Both the position numbers and the translations under genes were made by a program. A stretch of 64,000 nucleotides of DNA, from positions 1 through 64,000 of the forward strand of contig JAISCA010000035.1 of NCBI GenBank assembly GCA_031265875.1. Direction: 5' to 3'. The stretch comes from Propionibacteriaceae bacterium (GTDB lineage Bacteria; Actinomycetota; Actinomycetes; Propionibacteriales; Propionibacteriaceae). Below the pieces are notes generated by a model. That model made no database searches and was not told the DNA's origin. It was given only the letters and a program-made list of their open reading frames with translations. Below, piece by piece: positions 37,143-47,000 of the stretch (the stretch's first letter is position 1; each line of letters begins with the position of its first letter).

Positions 37143-37910
37143 ATGCCGACGGCGGTCATCACCGGCGGCACAGTCGGCCTGGGACGGGCCTTCGCAGCGG
37201 CACTGGCGGGGCGGGGCTTCGACTTGGTGCTGGCTTCGCGCGATCGGGTCGGCTTGGAGGCGGCGGCCGAACAGTTACGGCATCAGCACGGCGTCGCCGT
37301 CGAGGTCTTTCCGACCGATTTGGCGGTGCGGGCCGAGGTCTTGGCCCTGGCCGAACGGGTGGGCGACTTGGAACGGCCGGTCGACCTGCTCATCAACAAC
37401 GCCGGCTTCGCTCTGCACGGTTCTCTGATCGACACCGACGTCGAGACCCACGCCCGCGCCCTCGACGTCATGTGCCTAGCGGTGCTGATCCTGTCGCGGG
37501 CGGCGGCCCAGTCGATGCGGTCCCGCCGCCGGGGCGGCATCGTCAACATCGCCAGCGCCTCGGCCGTCATCGCCACCGGCGATTATTCGGCCATCAAGAG
37601 CTGGGTCCAGATCTACACCGAGTCGCTGGCCATCGAGTTGGCCGACCACGGCGTCAAGGTGGTGGCGGTCATGCCGGGTTGGCTCAAGACTGAGTTCCAC
37701 CGCCGGGGCCAGGTCACCGCCCACAACCTGCCGTCGCTGGTCTGGACCTCGGTCGACCAGGTGGTGCGGGAGACGCTGGACAGCCTGGACCGGGGCCAGG
37801 TCCTGTGCGTGCCGAGCAAGCGTTGGAAATTCGCGGTCTGGCTGGCCCGGGTGGCGCCGCGGCGGGCCATCCGCTGGGTCTCGGCCAAATTGACCAGTTC
37901 GAGGGACTGA
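37143..37910 (+). CDS. Short-chain dehydrogenase/reductase
   Basis: 255 residues. NAD(P) motif TGGTVGLGRAFA, LLINNAGFAL and the active-site pattern Ser (NIASASAV) with Tyr-x3-Lys (YSAIK) are present. Position and C-terminal LCVPSKRWKFAVWL resemble the DltE/YqjQ-like group that acts on lipids or ketones. It is followed 3 bases later by an acyltransferase gene, suggesting a lipid-related role, but the substrate is unknown. Confidence 0.85.
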   Translation: MPTAVITGGTVGLGRAFAAALAGRGFDLVLASRDRVGLEAAAEQLRHQHGVAVEVFPTDLAVRAEVLALAERVGDLERPVDLLINNAGFALHGSLIDTDVETHARALDVMCLAVLILSRAAAQSMRSRRRGGIVNIASASAVIATGDYSAIKSWVQIYTESLAIELADHGVKVVAVMPGWLKTEFHRRGQVTAHNLPSLVWTSVDQVVRETLDSLDRGQVLCVPSKRWKFAVWLARVAPRRAIRWVSAKLTSSRD

Positions 37911-37913
37911 CCG

Positions 37914-39230
37914 GTGGCGTCGAAGCTTCCCGCTAGCCAGGACCCGCGTCATTACCGTTCGCGGGTGCGCGGCGGTCTGCGCCTAGTGGCCCAGGACGTC
38001 ATGTTGAAGTCGGTCATCTGGGGCATCTGCAAGGTGCAGGTGCACGGTTTGGAACGGTTGGACAACGTCGAACCGCCCTTCATCGTGGTGTCGAACCACT
38101 CCTCCCACTTGGACGCGCCCTTGATCGTGGGCGCCCTGCCCCACCGTTTGAGCAAGAATCTGGCCACAGGGGCGGCGGCCGACTATTTCTTCGACAAGCG
38201 GGTCAAGGGTATGGCCACCTCCCTCTTCTTCAACGCCTACCCGATCGAGCGCAAGGGGTTACGCACCCGCCAAGGTCTGACCGGGCGTCTGCTCGACGCC
38301 GGCGTGCCGCTGCTGGTCTTCCCCGAGGGCACCCGCTCGCGGACCGGGGCGATGGGGCCCTTCAAGCCGGGGGTGGCCGCCCTCAGCATCTCCCGGGACG
38401 TGCCCTGTCTGCCGGTCGCCCTGGTCGGGGCCTACGCCGCCTGGCCTTATTACCGTTCGATCCCGCCGACCGACCGGCCTCAGGTCCATGTCGTCTTCGG
38501 CCACCCGGTGACGGCCGTGGCCGGGGAGATCGCCCACCAGTTCGCCCAACGCCTGGGCCGCAACGTGGCCGAGTTGTACAACACCACCGCCCGGGCCTAC
38601 GGCATGCCGACCCTGGACGACTACGAGCGCTCGGTGGTGCTGTCGCGGGCCAAGCGGTCCCAGGACCAGGCCGAACTGGCTGGCCCGAGCGACGCCGCTA
38701 GTCCGACTGGCGCCGTTGGCGCCGGTGCGGACGGTCCAGACGGTCCAGACGGATCCGGCCCCGCCCCCGGCCAGTCCCTGGACCGAACCGGTCCGACCCC
38801 TGACCAATCCCCGGACCGAACCGGTCCGGCCAGCGGCCGGTCCCGGCGTCGAGCCGGCCGCTCCCGTAGTCGAGCGGTCCAACCGATCGGTTCAGGTGGA
38901 GCGGGCCAGTCAGACGGTTCAGACGACCCAGACGGCTCAGGGGGGACGGCTGCGACAGCCCCGCTCGGGGCCGGTCCTGACCCAGCCGTGGAGTCCGACC
39001 GATTGCCCCCGGAGGCGCCCTTCAGTGAGACCCGAACCGGCTCGGGCCGAGGCTCGGCTTCCCAGCGGCCAGGCGTCTCTGAGGCTGATCCCCCCAGCCA
39101 GCGCCGGACCAGGCCGGGTCGGGGGGCCGAGTCCGAGCGGTCGGCTGAACTCAAACCAGAGGCTGACTCCCAACCGGAGGCCACCGGCGAGCGTCGCCCG
39201 CGCCGTCGCCTGTTCGGCCGGCGTGGCTGA
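37914..39230 (+). CDS. PlsC-type 1-acyl-glycerol-3-phosphate acyltransferase with a low-complexity tail
   Basis: 438 residues, GTG start. The acyltransferase core (to about 258) has HX4D in VVSNHSSHLDAP and FPEGTRSRTG, the two catalytic/binding blocks, and a LPVALVGAY strand. It acylates lysophosphatidic acid or a related lysolipid at the membrane. Residues 259-438 are a Pro/Gly/Ser/Asp/Arg tail with repeats (GQSLDRTGPTPDQSPDRTGP). Such a tail is not part of the family and is probably disordered. Confidence 0.88.
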   Translation: MASKLPASQDPRHYRSRVRGGLRLVAQDVMLKSVIWGICKVQVHGLERLDNVEPPFIVVSNHSSHLDAPLIVGALPHRLSKNLATGAAADYFFDKRVKGMATSLFFNAYPIERKGLRTRQGLTGRLLDAGVPLLVFPEGTRSRTGAMGPFKPGVAALSISRDVPCLPVALVGAYAAWPYYRSIPPTDRPQVHVVFGHPVTAVAGEIAHQFAQRLGRNVAELYNTTARAYGMPTLDDYERSVVLSRAKRSQDQAELAGPSDAASPTGAVGAGADGPDGPDGSGPAPGQSLDRTGPTPDQSPDRTGPASGRSRRRAGRSRSRAVQPIGSGGAGQSDGSDDPDGSGGTAATAPLGAGPDPAVESDRLPPEAPFSETRTGSGRGSASQRPGVSEADPPSQRRTRPGRGAESERSAELKPEADSQPEATGERRPRRRLFGRRG

Positions 39231-39239
39231 GGGGGCGCC

Positions 39240-40865
39240 GTGAGCATCTCTGTGGCCCCGCTCGACCCCGGCCCCTACCTCGACTTCCTGGCTCAGCGCG
39301 AGCGGGCCTCCTTCTTACAGACCCCGGCCTGGGCCGAGGTCAAGCCGGATTGGCGCGGCCAGCGCCTGGGCTGGTACGAGGCCGGTCGCCTGGTCGGGGT
39401 CGGCTCGGTCCTGTTGCGCCCCATCCCCAAGCTGGGCCGTAGCTTGGCCTACCTGCCGGAGGGTCCGGTGCTGGACTGGGACGCGATCGACCCGGCGGCC
39501 TATCTCAGGCCGTTGGTGCGGCATCTGCGTGATTTGGGCGCCTTCGCGGTCCGGATCGGCCCGACCGTGGTCCGTCGGCGCTGGCTCGCCCCCACCATCA
39601 AAGCCGCTTTGGCCGACGACACGGTCGAGAGTCTGAGCCAGGTCCGCCCGGACCAGGTCGAGGCGGCCGGGGAGCGCTTGGTGGCGAGCCTGGCCGAGTC
39701 CGGTTGGCGCTGCCAACTGACCGAGTCCGGTTTCGCGGCCGGCCAGCCGGCCTTCAATTTCCAGCTGCCGCTGGCGGGACGCGACGAGGCCGACCTGCTG
39801 GCCGGTATGAACCAGCTCTGGCGGCGTAACATCAAGAAGGCCGACCAGGCCGGCCTGACCGTGCGGACCGGTCAGTCAGCCGATTTGGCCGACTTCCACC
39901 GGCTCTACCTGGAGACGGCCGCCCGCGACGGCTTCCGGCCTCGGCCCCTGACCTACTTCGAGACCATGTGGCGCGCCCTGCGGGCCGAGGACCCCGACCG
40001 TATCCGGCTCTACCTGGCCGAGCACGAGGGCGATCTGGTGGCGGGCGCCACTTGGGTCAAGCTGGGTCGCCAGGTCTGGTACTCCTACGGCGCCTCGGCC
40101 ACGGCCAAGCGCCAGGTGCGGGGCTCCAACGCCATCCAGTGGCGCATGATGCGCGACGCCTTGGCCGCCGGCGCCACGGTCTACGATCTCCGTGGCATCA
40201 CGCCGGGCCTGGGCGCGGACGACCCCGAGGTCGGCCTGATCCAGTTCAAGGTCGGCACCGGCGGCCAGGCGGTCGAGTACGTCGGCGAGTGGGACCTAGT
40301 GCTCAACCGGCCGCTCTACCGGGCCTTCCAGTTGTACGTCGACCGCGCCGCCCTGGCCGCCCGCCTGCGCGGTCTGCCCGCTGCGCTGGGTCGGTCGCTC
40401 CGGCGTTCCCACCTGGCTCGTTCCGGTCCGCCGGTCCAGCCCGCCCCAGCCAGCCATCCCGCTCCGTCAGATCGTCCCGCCCCGGCCGACGCCGTTCCCC
40501 CCGACTCCTCTCAATCAGTGGCGGTCCGGTCCGGCCAGTCCCTATCGGCCCGGCGCTCCGCCCGGCTCGCCGGTGACGGCCGGACGGAGGAGTCCGTACC
40601 ACTCCTGGGGTCAGAGCCGGAGGAAACTGGGAAGCGGGTCCGCCGGACCGCTCCGGACGCCCCGCTCCACCCGTCCCAGCCGCCCGCGCCGGTCGGTCCG
40701 TCCCAGCCTGTGGAGTCGCAGGCTGAGGCTGACGGGGAAGTGGGATGTGCGCCGGTCCAAGGTTCAGAACCGCTCGCCGGGGCCGTTGGGGCCGCAGAAG
40801 CTGGCGCTGGCCGAACCGATGAGTCCACCCCGGCCCCGGGGTCAGCGCCGGAGGAGGTGGTCTGA
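39240..40865 (+). CDS. FemABX-family peptidoglycan bridge aminoacyltransferase
   Basis: 541 residues, GTG start. Two GNAT-like halves: RASFLQTPAWAEVKPDWRGQ, then the second half with RRNIKKADQAGLTVR, LYLAEHEGDLVAGA and IQWRMMRDALAAGATVYDLR plus GLIQFKVGTGGQAVEYVGEW. These are hallmarks of FemX/lipid II:glycine or alanine transferases, which use aminoacyl-tRNA to extend the stem peptide. Residues 387-541 are a low-complexity tail with an internal repeat (GRTEESVPLLGSEPEE and GRTDESTPAPGSAPEE). Its TGA overlaps the ATG of the next gene. Confidence 0.9.
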   Translation: MSISVAPLDPGPYLDFLAQRERASFLQTPAWAEVKPDWRGQRLGWYEAGRLVGVGSVLLRPIPKLGRSLAYLPEGPVLDWDAIDPAAYLRPLVRHLRDLGAFAVRIGPTVVRRRWLAPTIKAALADDTVESLSQVRPDQVEAAGERLVASLAESGWRCQLTESGFAAGQPAFNFQLPLAGRDEADLLAGMNQLWRRNIKKADQAGLTVRTGQSADLADFHRLYLETAARDGFRPRPLTYFETMWRALRAEDPDRIRLYLAEHEGDLVAGATWVKLGRQVWYSYGASATAKRQVRGSNAIQWRMMRDALAAGATVYDLRGITPGLGADDPEVGLIQFKVGTGGQAVEYVGEWDLVLNRPLYRAFQLYVDRAALAARLRGLPAALGRSLRRSHLARSGPPVQPAPASHPAPSDRPAPADAVPPDSSQSVAVRSGQSLSARRSARLAGDGRTEESVPLLGSEPEETGKRVRRTAPDAPLHPSQPPAPVGPSQPVESQAEADGEVGCAPVQGSEPLAGAVGAAEAGAGRTDESTPAPGSAPEEVV

Positions 40866-41917
40866 TGGGTGTCGTCCTCCATCTCGATCAGGACCGGTGG
40901 CGGGACCACCTCGACCAGGTGGCCCAGACCACGCCCGGCTTGACGCCGGTGGCCAAGGGCAACGGCTACGGCTTCGGCGTCGCCCGTTTGGCCAGTGAGG
41001 CCACCCGGCTGGGCGTTGAAACCCTGGCCGTCGGCACTCTGGCCGAGGCCCCCCTGGCCCGGGCCCACTTCACCGGCCGGATCTTGATCCTGCAGCCCTG
41101 GCGTCCGGACGACCCGCCCAGCCACGACCCCGGTCTGATCCGGACGGTCTCCCGGCTGGAGGACCTGGCCCGGCTGGCCGACCAGCCGATCGCGCCCCAG
41201 GTGGTGGTCGAGCTGATGACCTCGATCGCCCGCCATGGCATCGGCCGGGCCGACCTGGACCAGGTCGCCGACGAGCTGGAGGGCGTCGAATTGGTCGGTT
41301 GGGCCCTGCATCTGCCCCTGCCGGCCGCCCGTCACCGGCCCGGGCCGGCCGAGGCCCTGGAACTGGGCCGGGCCGGGTTGGCCGTGGGCGCCGCGCCGGT
41401 CTGGCTGTCCCACCTGTCCCAGACCGAGTACGACCAGGTCCGGGCCGAATTGGGCGACTGCCGGCTCCGACTGGGCACCCGGCTCTGGCTGGGCGCCCCG
41501 GACTCCCGCCGGGTGACGGCCAGCGTGATCGACCGGCATCCGGTCCGGCGCGGCCAGCGGGTCGGCTACTGGCAGCACAAGGCCCCGGCCGACGGGCACA
41601 TCGTGGTCCTAGCCGGCGGCACCTCGCACGGCGTCGGTCTGAGCGCCCCCTCCACCGCCGCCACCTGGCGCCGGCGCGGCCAAGCCGTGGCCGAGGGCCT
41701 CTTGGCGGCCCTGGGCCGGTCCCGTAGCCCCTTCACCATCGCCGGCGCCAAGCGCCCCTTCGTCGAGCCGCCCCACATGCAGGTCAGCCTGGTCTTCCTG
41801 CCCGCCGAGGTCCCGCCGCCCGCCATCGGCGACGAAGTGCCCCTGGACCTCCGCCTCACCACCGCCACCCTGGACGAGATCCGCCTGACTGAGGACGACT
41901 CCACCGCCTCCGCCTGA
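40865..41917 (+). CDS. Alanine racemase-fold PLP protein, possibly not a racemase
   Basis: 350 residues. The N-terminal PLP motif PVAKGNGYGFGVARLA keeps the Schiff-base Lys (compare VVKADAYGHG), and the C-terminal domain has GQRVGYWQHKAPADGHIVVL. The conserved 'GYGDGY' segment that carries the second catalytic Tyr of alanine racemase is not visible; the corresponding stretch reads LAGGTSHGVG. Actinobacterial FemX genes are often followed by such a gene, so it probably serves the same wall-bridge step, perhaps as an amino-acid-handling or regulatory PLP protein. Confidence 0.7.
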   Translation: MGVVLHLDQDRWRDHLDQVAQTTPGLTPVAKGNGYGFGVARLASEATRLGVETLAVGTLAEAPLARAHFTGRILILQPWRPDDPPSHDPGLIRTVSRLEDLARLADQPIAPQVVVELMTSIARHGIGRADLDQVADELEGVELVGWALHLPLPAARHRPGPAEALELGRAGLAVGAAPVWLSHLSQTEYDQVRAELGDCRLRLGTRLWLGAPDSRRVTASVIDRHPVRRGQRVGYWQHKAPADGHIVVLAGGTSHGVGLSAPSTAATWRRRGQAVAEGLLAALGRSRSPFTIAGAKRPFVEPPHMQVSLVFLPAEVPPPAIGDEVPLDLRLTTATLDEIRLTEDDSTASA

Positions 41918-41990
41918 CCGTCCCGCCCACCCCGCCTGACGCTCCCGTCGCCATGGGGTCGGAACCGCTCGGTCGCCCCACCCCCGTCGC

Positions 41991-42048
41991 CGATTGAGCG
42001 CCTACGACATCCGACACGCCGAAGCGACAGTCGTAAACTGCTCAATCG
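41991..42048. repeat. Dispersed repeat, family A, best-formed copy
   Basis: Outer arms CGATTGAG and CTCAATCG and inner arms TACGAC and GTCGTA are inverted around CGACACGCCGAAGCG. The 41918-42156 spacer holds two such copies back to back and no gene. Confidence 0.75.
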
Positions 42049-42064
42049 CGCGAGGCCCCCTCGT

Positions 42065-42132
42065 CGATTGAGTACCTGCGTACGACAACGCGACAACACA
42101 CCGAAGGCGTAGTCGCAACCGTCGCTCGCGTG
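42065..42132. repeat. Dispersed repeat, family A, second tandem copy
   Basis: CGATTGAGTACCTGCGTACG, then ACAACACACCGAAGGCG, then TAGTCGCAACCGTCGCTCGC and GTGA. The ending is shared with the copy at 12211-12291. It starts 16 bases after the preceding copy. Confidence 0.65.
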
Positions 42133-42156
42133 ACCGTACTCCACCGCCCGGCGGGT

Positions 42157-43095
42157 CTAGTCCGGGTCGGGGATGGGGTACTCGACGGCGTAGTCGTTGT
42201 AGGCCCTGGGGTCCTCGCGCGGCTCCAGATGGACGGTCAGTTCGAGGTCGGGCAGGACCTCGCCCACGGCCGCCTCGACCTCCTCGATCAGGTCGTGGCC
42301 TTGGCGGACGGTCCAATCGCCGGGCACCAGCATGTCGAAGGCGGCGAAGCGGGAGCGGCCGGCCCCCCGGGTGCGCAGTCCGTGGAAGATGACGCCGTCC
42401 CGGCTGAAACCGGCCAGGATGGCGGCGATGGCGGCGTTGTCCTGGTCCGGCAGGGTCTCGTCCATCAAGCCGCGAGTGGAGTCGCGTATCAACTTGGCCC
42501 CGGTCAAGACGATGTTGGCTCCGACGGCCAGGGCGACGATGGGGTCGAGCGGCAGCCAGCCGGTCAGGCGGACGGCCACGACGCCGGCGATGACGCCGAC
42601 CGAGGTCACCACATCGGTCATGAGATGCTTGCCGTCGGCCACCAGCGTGATCGAACGGTGGCGGCGGCCGGCCCGGATCAGGATAAAACCGACCAGACCG
42701 TTGACGACGGAGGCCACCACCGTCAAGAGGACGCCGATGTCGATGTTGTCCAACGGCTGGGGGCGGAGCAGCCGGCCGGTGGCGGAGACGATGATGAGGA
42801 CGGCCGCCACGAAGATCAGAATCCCCTCGACGGCGGCCGAGAAGTACTCCGCCTTGGTGTGGCCGAAGTGGTGGTCGTCATCGGGCGGACGGGCCGCCAC
42901 CTTGAGCATGAAGAGGGCCAAGACCGCCGCCGCCAGGTTGACCAGCGACTCGGCGGCGTCCGACAACAAGCCGACCGAGCCAGTCATACGCCAGGCCACC
43001 AGCTTCAAGACGATGGTGACGATGGCGGCGGCGATGGACAACCAGGCGTAGCCGAGCAGGCTGGGTCGAGGGGTTTGGCTCACACGTTCAAGCAT
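42157..43095 (-). CDS. Cation diffusion facilitator metal exporter
   Basis: 312 residues with six membrane helices. Metal-site motifs: LLSDAAESLVN (D-x3-E in helix II), HHFGHTKAEY after it, and ADGKHLMTDVVTS (H-x3-D in helix V). The C-terminal cytoplasmic domain (about 210-312) carries the ferredoxin-like fold with HDLIEEVEAAV and LTVHLEP. It exports Zn, Fe, Co or Mn by proton exchange. Metal choice cannot be read from these motifs. Confidence 0.92.
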   Translation of the reverse strand: MLERVSQTPRPSLLGYAWLSIAAAIVTIVLKLVAWRMTGSVGLLSDAAESLVNLAAAVLALFMLKVAARPPDDDHHFGHTKAEYFSAAVEGILIFVAAVLIIVSATGRLLRPQPLDNIDIGVLLTVVASVVNGLVGFILIRAGRRHRSITLVADGKHLMTDVVTSVGVIAGVVAVRLTGWLPLDPIVALAVGANIVLTGAKLIRDSTRGLMDETLPDQDNAAIAAILAGFSRDGVIFHGLRTRGAGRSRFAAFDMLVPGDWTVRQGHDLIEEVEAAVGEVLPDLELTVHLEPREDPRAYNDYAVEYPIPDPD

Positions 43096-43118
43096 GGCAC
43101 AACCGGCCCCAGCCGGTC

Positions 43119-44027
43119 TCAGGCGTCAGATCGCATCAGGCGCAGCAGACCGGCCACGGCGAAGGCCAGGAGCCAGAGACAGAGGATGCCGTAACCGGCC
43201 CAAGGGCTGTAGTACAACCCAGCCGCCTCGGGCGACACCGGGTCGAAAGCCAGCAGCCGATTGCTGGCCGAGGTCGGCAGCAGATCGAGCAGGTAGACCA
43301 CGATCTTCCGCCAGCCGGAGACACTGTCCTGGCCCATCACCAGTAGGCCCCGGAAGGTGTCGGCCAGGGCCGGTAGGACGAAGGTCAGACCGACGGTGGT
43401 GGCGATCGAACCGGCTGTGGAACGGATCAGACAACCGATCATCAGACCCATCAGGGCGAAGGTGACCACGACCAGGGGGACGCCGACGAAGATACGCCCG
43501 GCCGGCCCGGAGATCAGGGTCAGATTGATGCCATGGGGGGCGAGGATGATGCGGCCGATCAAGTACGACAACAGCATGGCCGCGTAGGTGATCGAAGCGC
43601 CGCCGGCGATCAGGACGACGACCTTGCCCAAGATGACGGGCAGCCGGCGGGGCACCGCTGTGAAGGTCGACCGGATCAGGCCCGAACTGTACTCGTTGGT
43701 GATGACCAAGACGCCCAGGATGGAGATGATGAGGGTGCCTAGGACCGTCACCGGCATGCTGATCAGATCGATCAGGTTCAACTGCTTGATGATGTCGCTG
43801 GGATCGATCGGAGCCGGGTCGCCGTTGCCGTCGAAGGTGGCTCCGCTGAGGGAGCCGGCGGCCAGCGACAAGATCAGGCAGAAGACGGTCGAAAGGGCGA
43901 AGAAGACGATCATCACCCACCAGGACGAACGGAGAGAGAAGAACTTCAAGAACTCGGAGCGGATGACCCGGGGCACGGTCAAACGGGCCGGCACCGAGGA
44001 CCGTACGGTCTGATACGGCACTGCCAT
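43119..44027 (-). CDS. ABC-2 type transporter permease
   Basis: 302 residues from ATG 44027, 2 bases after the ATPase stop; the frame extends 7 codons further. It begins RVIRSEFLKFFSLRSSWWVM and has about six helices, with an ITNEYSSGLIRSTFTAVPRR segment seen in actinobacterial ABC-2 permeases. It forms an exporter with the ATPase encoded upstream. The substrate is unknown. Confidence 0.88.
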   Translation of the reverse strand: MAVPYQTVRSSVPARLTVPRVIRSEFLKFFSLRSSWWVMIVFFALSTVFCLILSLAAGSLSGATFDGNGDPAPIDPSDIIKQLNLIDLISMPVTVLGTLIISILGVLVITNEYSSGLIRSTFTAVPRRLPVILGKVVVLIAGGASITYAAMLLSYLIGRIILAPHGINLTLISGPAGRIFVGVPLVVVTFALMGLMIGCLIRSTAGSIATTVGLTFVLPALADTFRGLLVMGQDSVSGWRKIVVYLLDLLPTSASNRLLAFDPVSPEAAGLYYSPWAGYGILCLWLLAFAVAGLLRLMRSDA

Positions 44028-44029
44028 GG

Positions 44030-47000
44030 TCAGGCCTCCTTGTTCCACAGCCGGCGCAGCGAGGCTTGCGTGATCGACATGGCGTCACCCAGACGAGGGG
44101 TCGAGCCGGTGGGCGGGCCGGAGCCGGCGGGCAGGGACTGGAAGCCACGCCGGGAGGGCGAGGAAGCCCCCGGATCGGGCTCAGCCAACAACTGATCCAA
44201 CAACGGGGTCAGCGATCCGGTCGTCTCAGGCGACCAGGGGCCGCTGTCGGCGGACGCCTGACCTGGTCCGGCCGGGGCTGGTATCAGGGGGGTGAGGGGA
44301 CGGGCTCCGCCCGCTCCAGGGCGGGCCCCGGCGCTGGTCGGAGTAGGCGGCGCGGTGGGTGGTCCGGCCGGGTCCGGCCGGCCGGACAGCTGGGGGCCCA
44401 GATGGCCGGTGGGCGTTCCAGCGCCTGTCGCCGGGCGCTGGCCGGGGCTGGCGGCGGGCGCGCTGGCCGGGTTGGGCCGGACCGATCCGGTGGCTGGCAG
44501 AGGGGGCTGGGCCACGACGGACGGTTGAGCGTAGGGCTGCGGGGCGGCTGGCTGCGGGCCGCGGCCGGTCTGGGGCGACGCGGCCGTCGGGGGGCGGGGC
44601 GTGATCGGGTCGCGGTTGATGTTGACGCCCGACAGGCTGACGCCGGGACCGCCTGTGGTGGAACCGGAGGACAACCAGGTCGGGCTATGGCCGCCGGAGG
44701 GAGCGGTGGCGCGCGTCGCGCCGCCGGCCGAGACGGGCCAAGCGGTCTGGCCGCCGCTCAAACCGGGAGTGGCCGGTGGGACCGGTGGGGCTGGCTCGGT
44801 CAGATAGGAACGCGGCCGGGTGGCCCCGTAGCGGTCGTAGTCCGGGCCGAAGCTGGAGGCTGGCCGGCCGGCGCTGGAGGACAGGGGAGCGGGAGCGGTC
44901 GCCGGAGCGGTCAGAGGCGACTGGTAGGCGGCGGCCGACGCAGCCGAGGCGGGATAGACCGCTGAGGCGGCCCCGGCCGGGGCCGGCCACGGCCCGCTGG
45001 AGGCGAGATCGGTCATCGCGCGGATGCCAACCCCGTCGGGCCGACTCGATGCGGTGGGGGTATGGCGCTGATTGGCCCAGGCCGGCCCGCTGGCGGCGCT
45101 GTGACGGTCTGACTCGGGGGCCGGGAGCAGGGGATCGCCGGCCGCCAGCGGTGGGGAGGAGTTGGCCCGGGTCGGCCCGGGGAGGTTCGCCCGAACGGTC
45201 GCCGGCGTCGACGACAATTCGGAGGCCGGCCGCAAGGGCACGGGCCAGGGCTGGTCCAGGATGGCTTGGACGCGGCTTTGGACCGAACCGATTGCCGCGC
45301 CGGATGGTCCCAGAGCGTCCGACGTCGGGTAGGCGGGGCGCTGGGGCGAAGTGGTGGGGTAGACCGAAGAAGCGGCGGGATAGGCCGAAGATCCGGCCGG
45401 AGAGGTGGCGGGATAGACGGACGAGCCGGTCGGACGCGGGGAAGAGTCGGTCGGGTAGGCGGCCGGACTGGCGGGGTAGGTGGACGCGCGGGCGGGGTAA
45501 GACGGTGAGGCGGCCGTCGGGGCGGACCGGGCCGAGGCGGTCGGAAGCGGGTCCGGGCCGAGGCTGGAAGCCGACCCCGTGACCGGGTAGGCCCGGCTGG
45601 CGCTGGTGCCAGCCAGGGCTTGAGAAGCTGCGCCGGAGGTGGGTGATCCGGCCGTCGGGTTGGGCGATGGGTAAGGCGGTCGACCGGCCGCCGCCAAGGC
45701 GGAGGCCGTGGCCGCCGACGGCGCGCTGGCGGGATAGACCGAGGGGAAGGCCGGCGGGCTGGCGGGGCGAGTCGAGGCGGCTGACGCGGCCGTGGGGTGG
45801 ACCGAGCTGGCCGGTGGGGTCGCCGGGGCGGGGTAGGTCGGTGCGCTAGGTAGGGCGGAGCCGGCTGGCCCGGTGGGGGTGGGGTAGGAGGGCGCGGAGG
45901 GATGGATCGGACCGGCCGCCCGGGCTGGGCCGGTGGGATAGGCCGGGGCGCTGGCTGGGGCCGGACTGGCCAGTGGGGCGGGGTAAGTCGGTGCGCTGAG
46001 TAGGGCGGAGCCGGCTGGGCGGGCTGGTCCGGCCGGCCCGGCGCTGGAGGCGGGGTAGGTCGGTGCGCTGAGTAGGGCGCCGGTTAGGCGGTCCGGTCCG
46101 CTGGGAACGGGGTAGGAGGGCGCGGACGGGTGGGCCAGACCGCTCGACGGCGAAGGACCGGCCAGGTCGGACAGTTGCGACGATCGGTCCGGTCCGGGCC
46201 TGAGCGCCGCAGCGGAGGGGGGCAGGTAAGACGAGGCGGAGGGAGGCAGGTAGGACGAGGCGGAAGCGGGCGTCGGCCTTCCGCCGACCGGTGGGAGAGG
46301 CCTTTGCGATCCGCTCGGGCCGAACGGGCTGGCCAGACCGGTCCCGCCGGCCAGGCCCAATGGGCCGGCCGGGCCAACTGGGCTGATCGGGCCGACTAAG
46401 CCGCCCGGACTAGGCGTTCCAGCTAGCCCGGGCGGGCCGATGGGTCCGGTCGGGGCGGCGGCTAGGGCCGGGTTCGGCGCGGCGGTGGCGAGGAAATTGG
46501 CCCGGTTCGGCATCGGGGTGTTCAAAGTCGACCAGACCGCGTCCAAACTGGGCCAGTCGGGGTCGAGTTCGGACATCGTCCCGGCCGGGCTGACCTCGCC
46601 CGGGTGTTCCTCCAAGGTGCCGGAGGCCTCGGCGTAGGAGCGCCAGAAGTTGTCCGTCGTCACCACGCTGGGGTCGATCGGCTCCCAGACCGGCTGGGAC
46701 TGGGCCGCGTTCTCCGGCCGGTGGGTGGCGGGCCGTAAAGCGGGGACGTCCGACCGGTCGACCGGACGGCTGGGATCGCCCAGCAACGGCGCCGGCGGCC
46801 TTTTCTCGTTCGGGCGACCGCTGGTGTGGAAGGTGAATTCCTGATCCTGTTCGGTCAGCCTCAAATAGGCCTCTTCCAAGGACCGGGTGACCGGCGACAG
46901 CTCGTGGATGACCCAACCTTGGGCGGCGGCCCACTCACCGATCTGGCTCGGGGTCAGTCCGGTCACCACCACCATGTCCGGCTGCGGCTGAGTCACCTGG

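Noticed and set aside
44030-46800. Possible CRISPR-like or tandem DNA repeat array
   Set aside because: The repeated units are coding SAPTYPA-type peptides of variable length, without constant spacers or direct repeats of CRISPR size.
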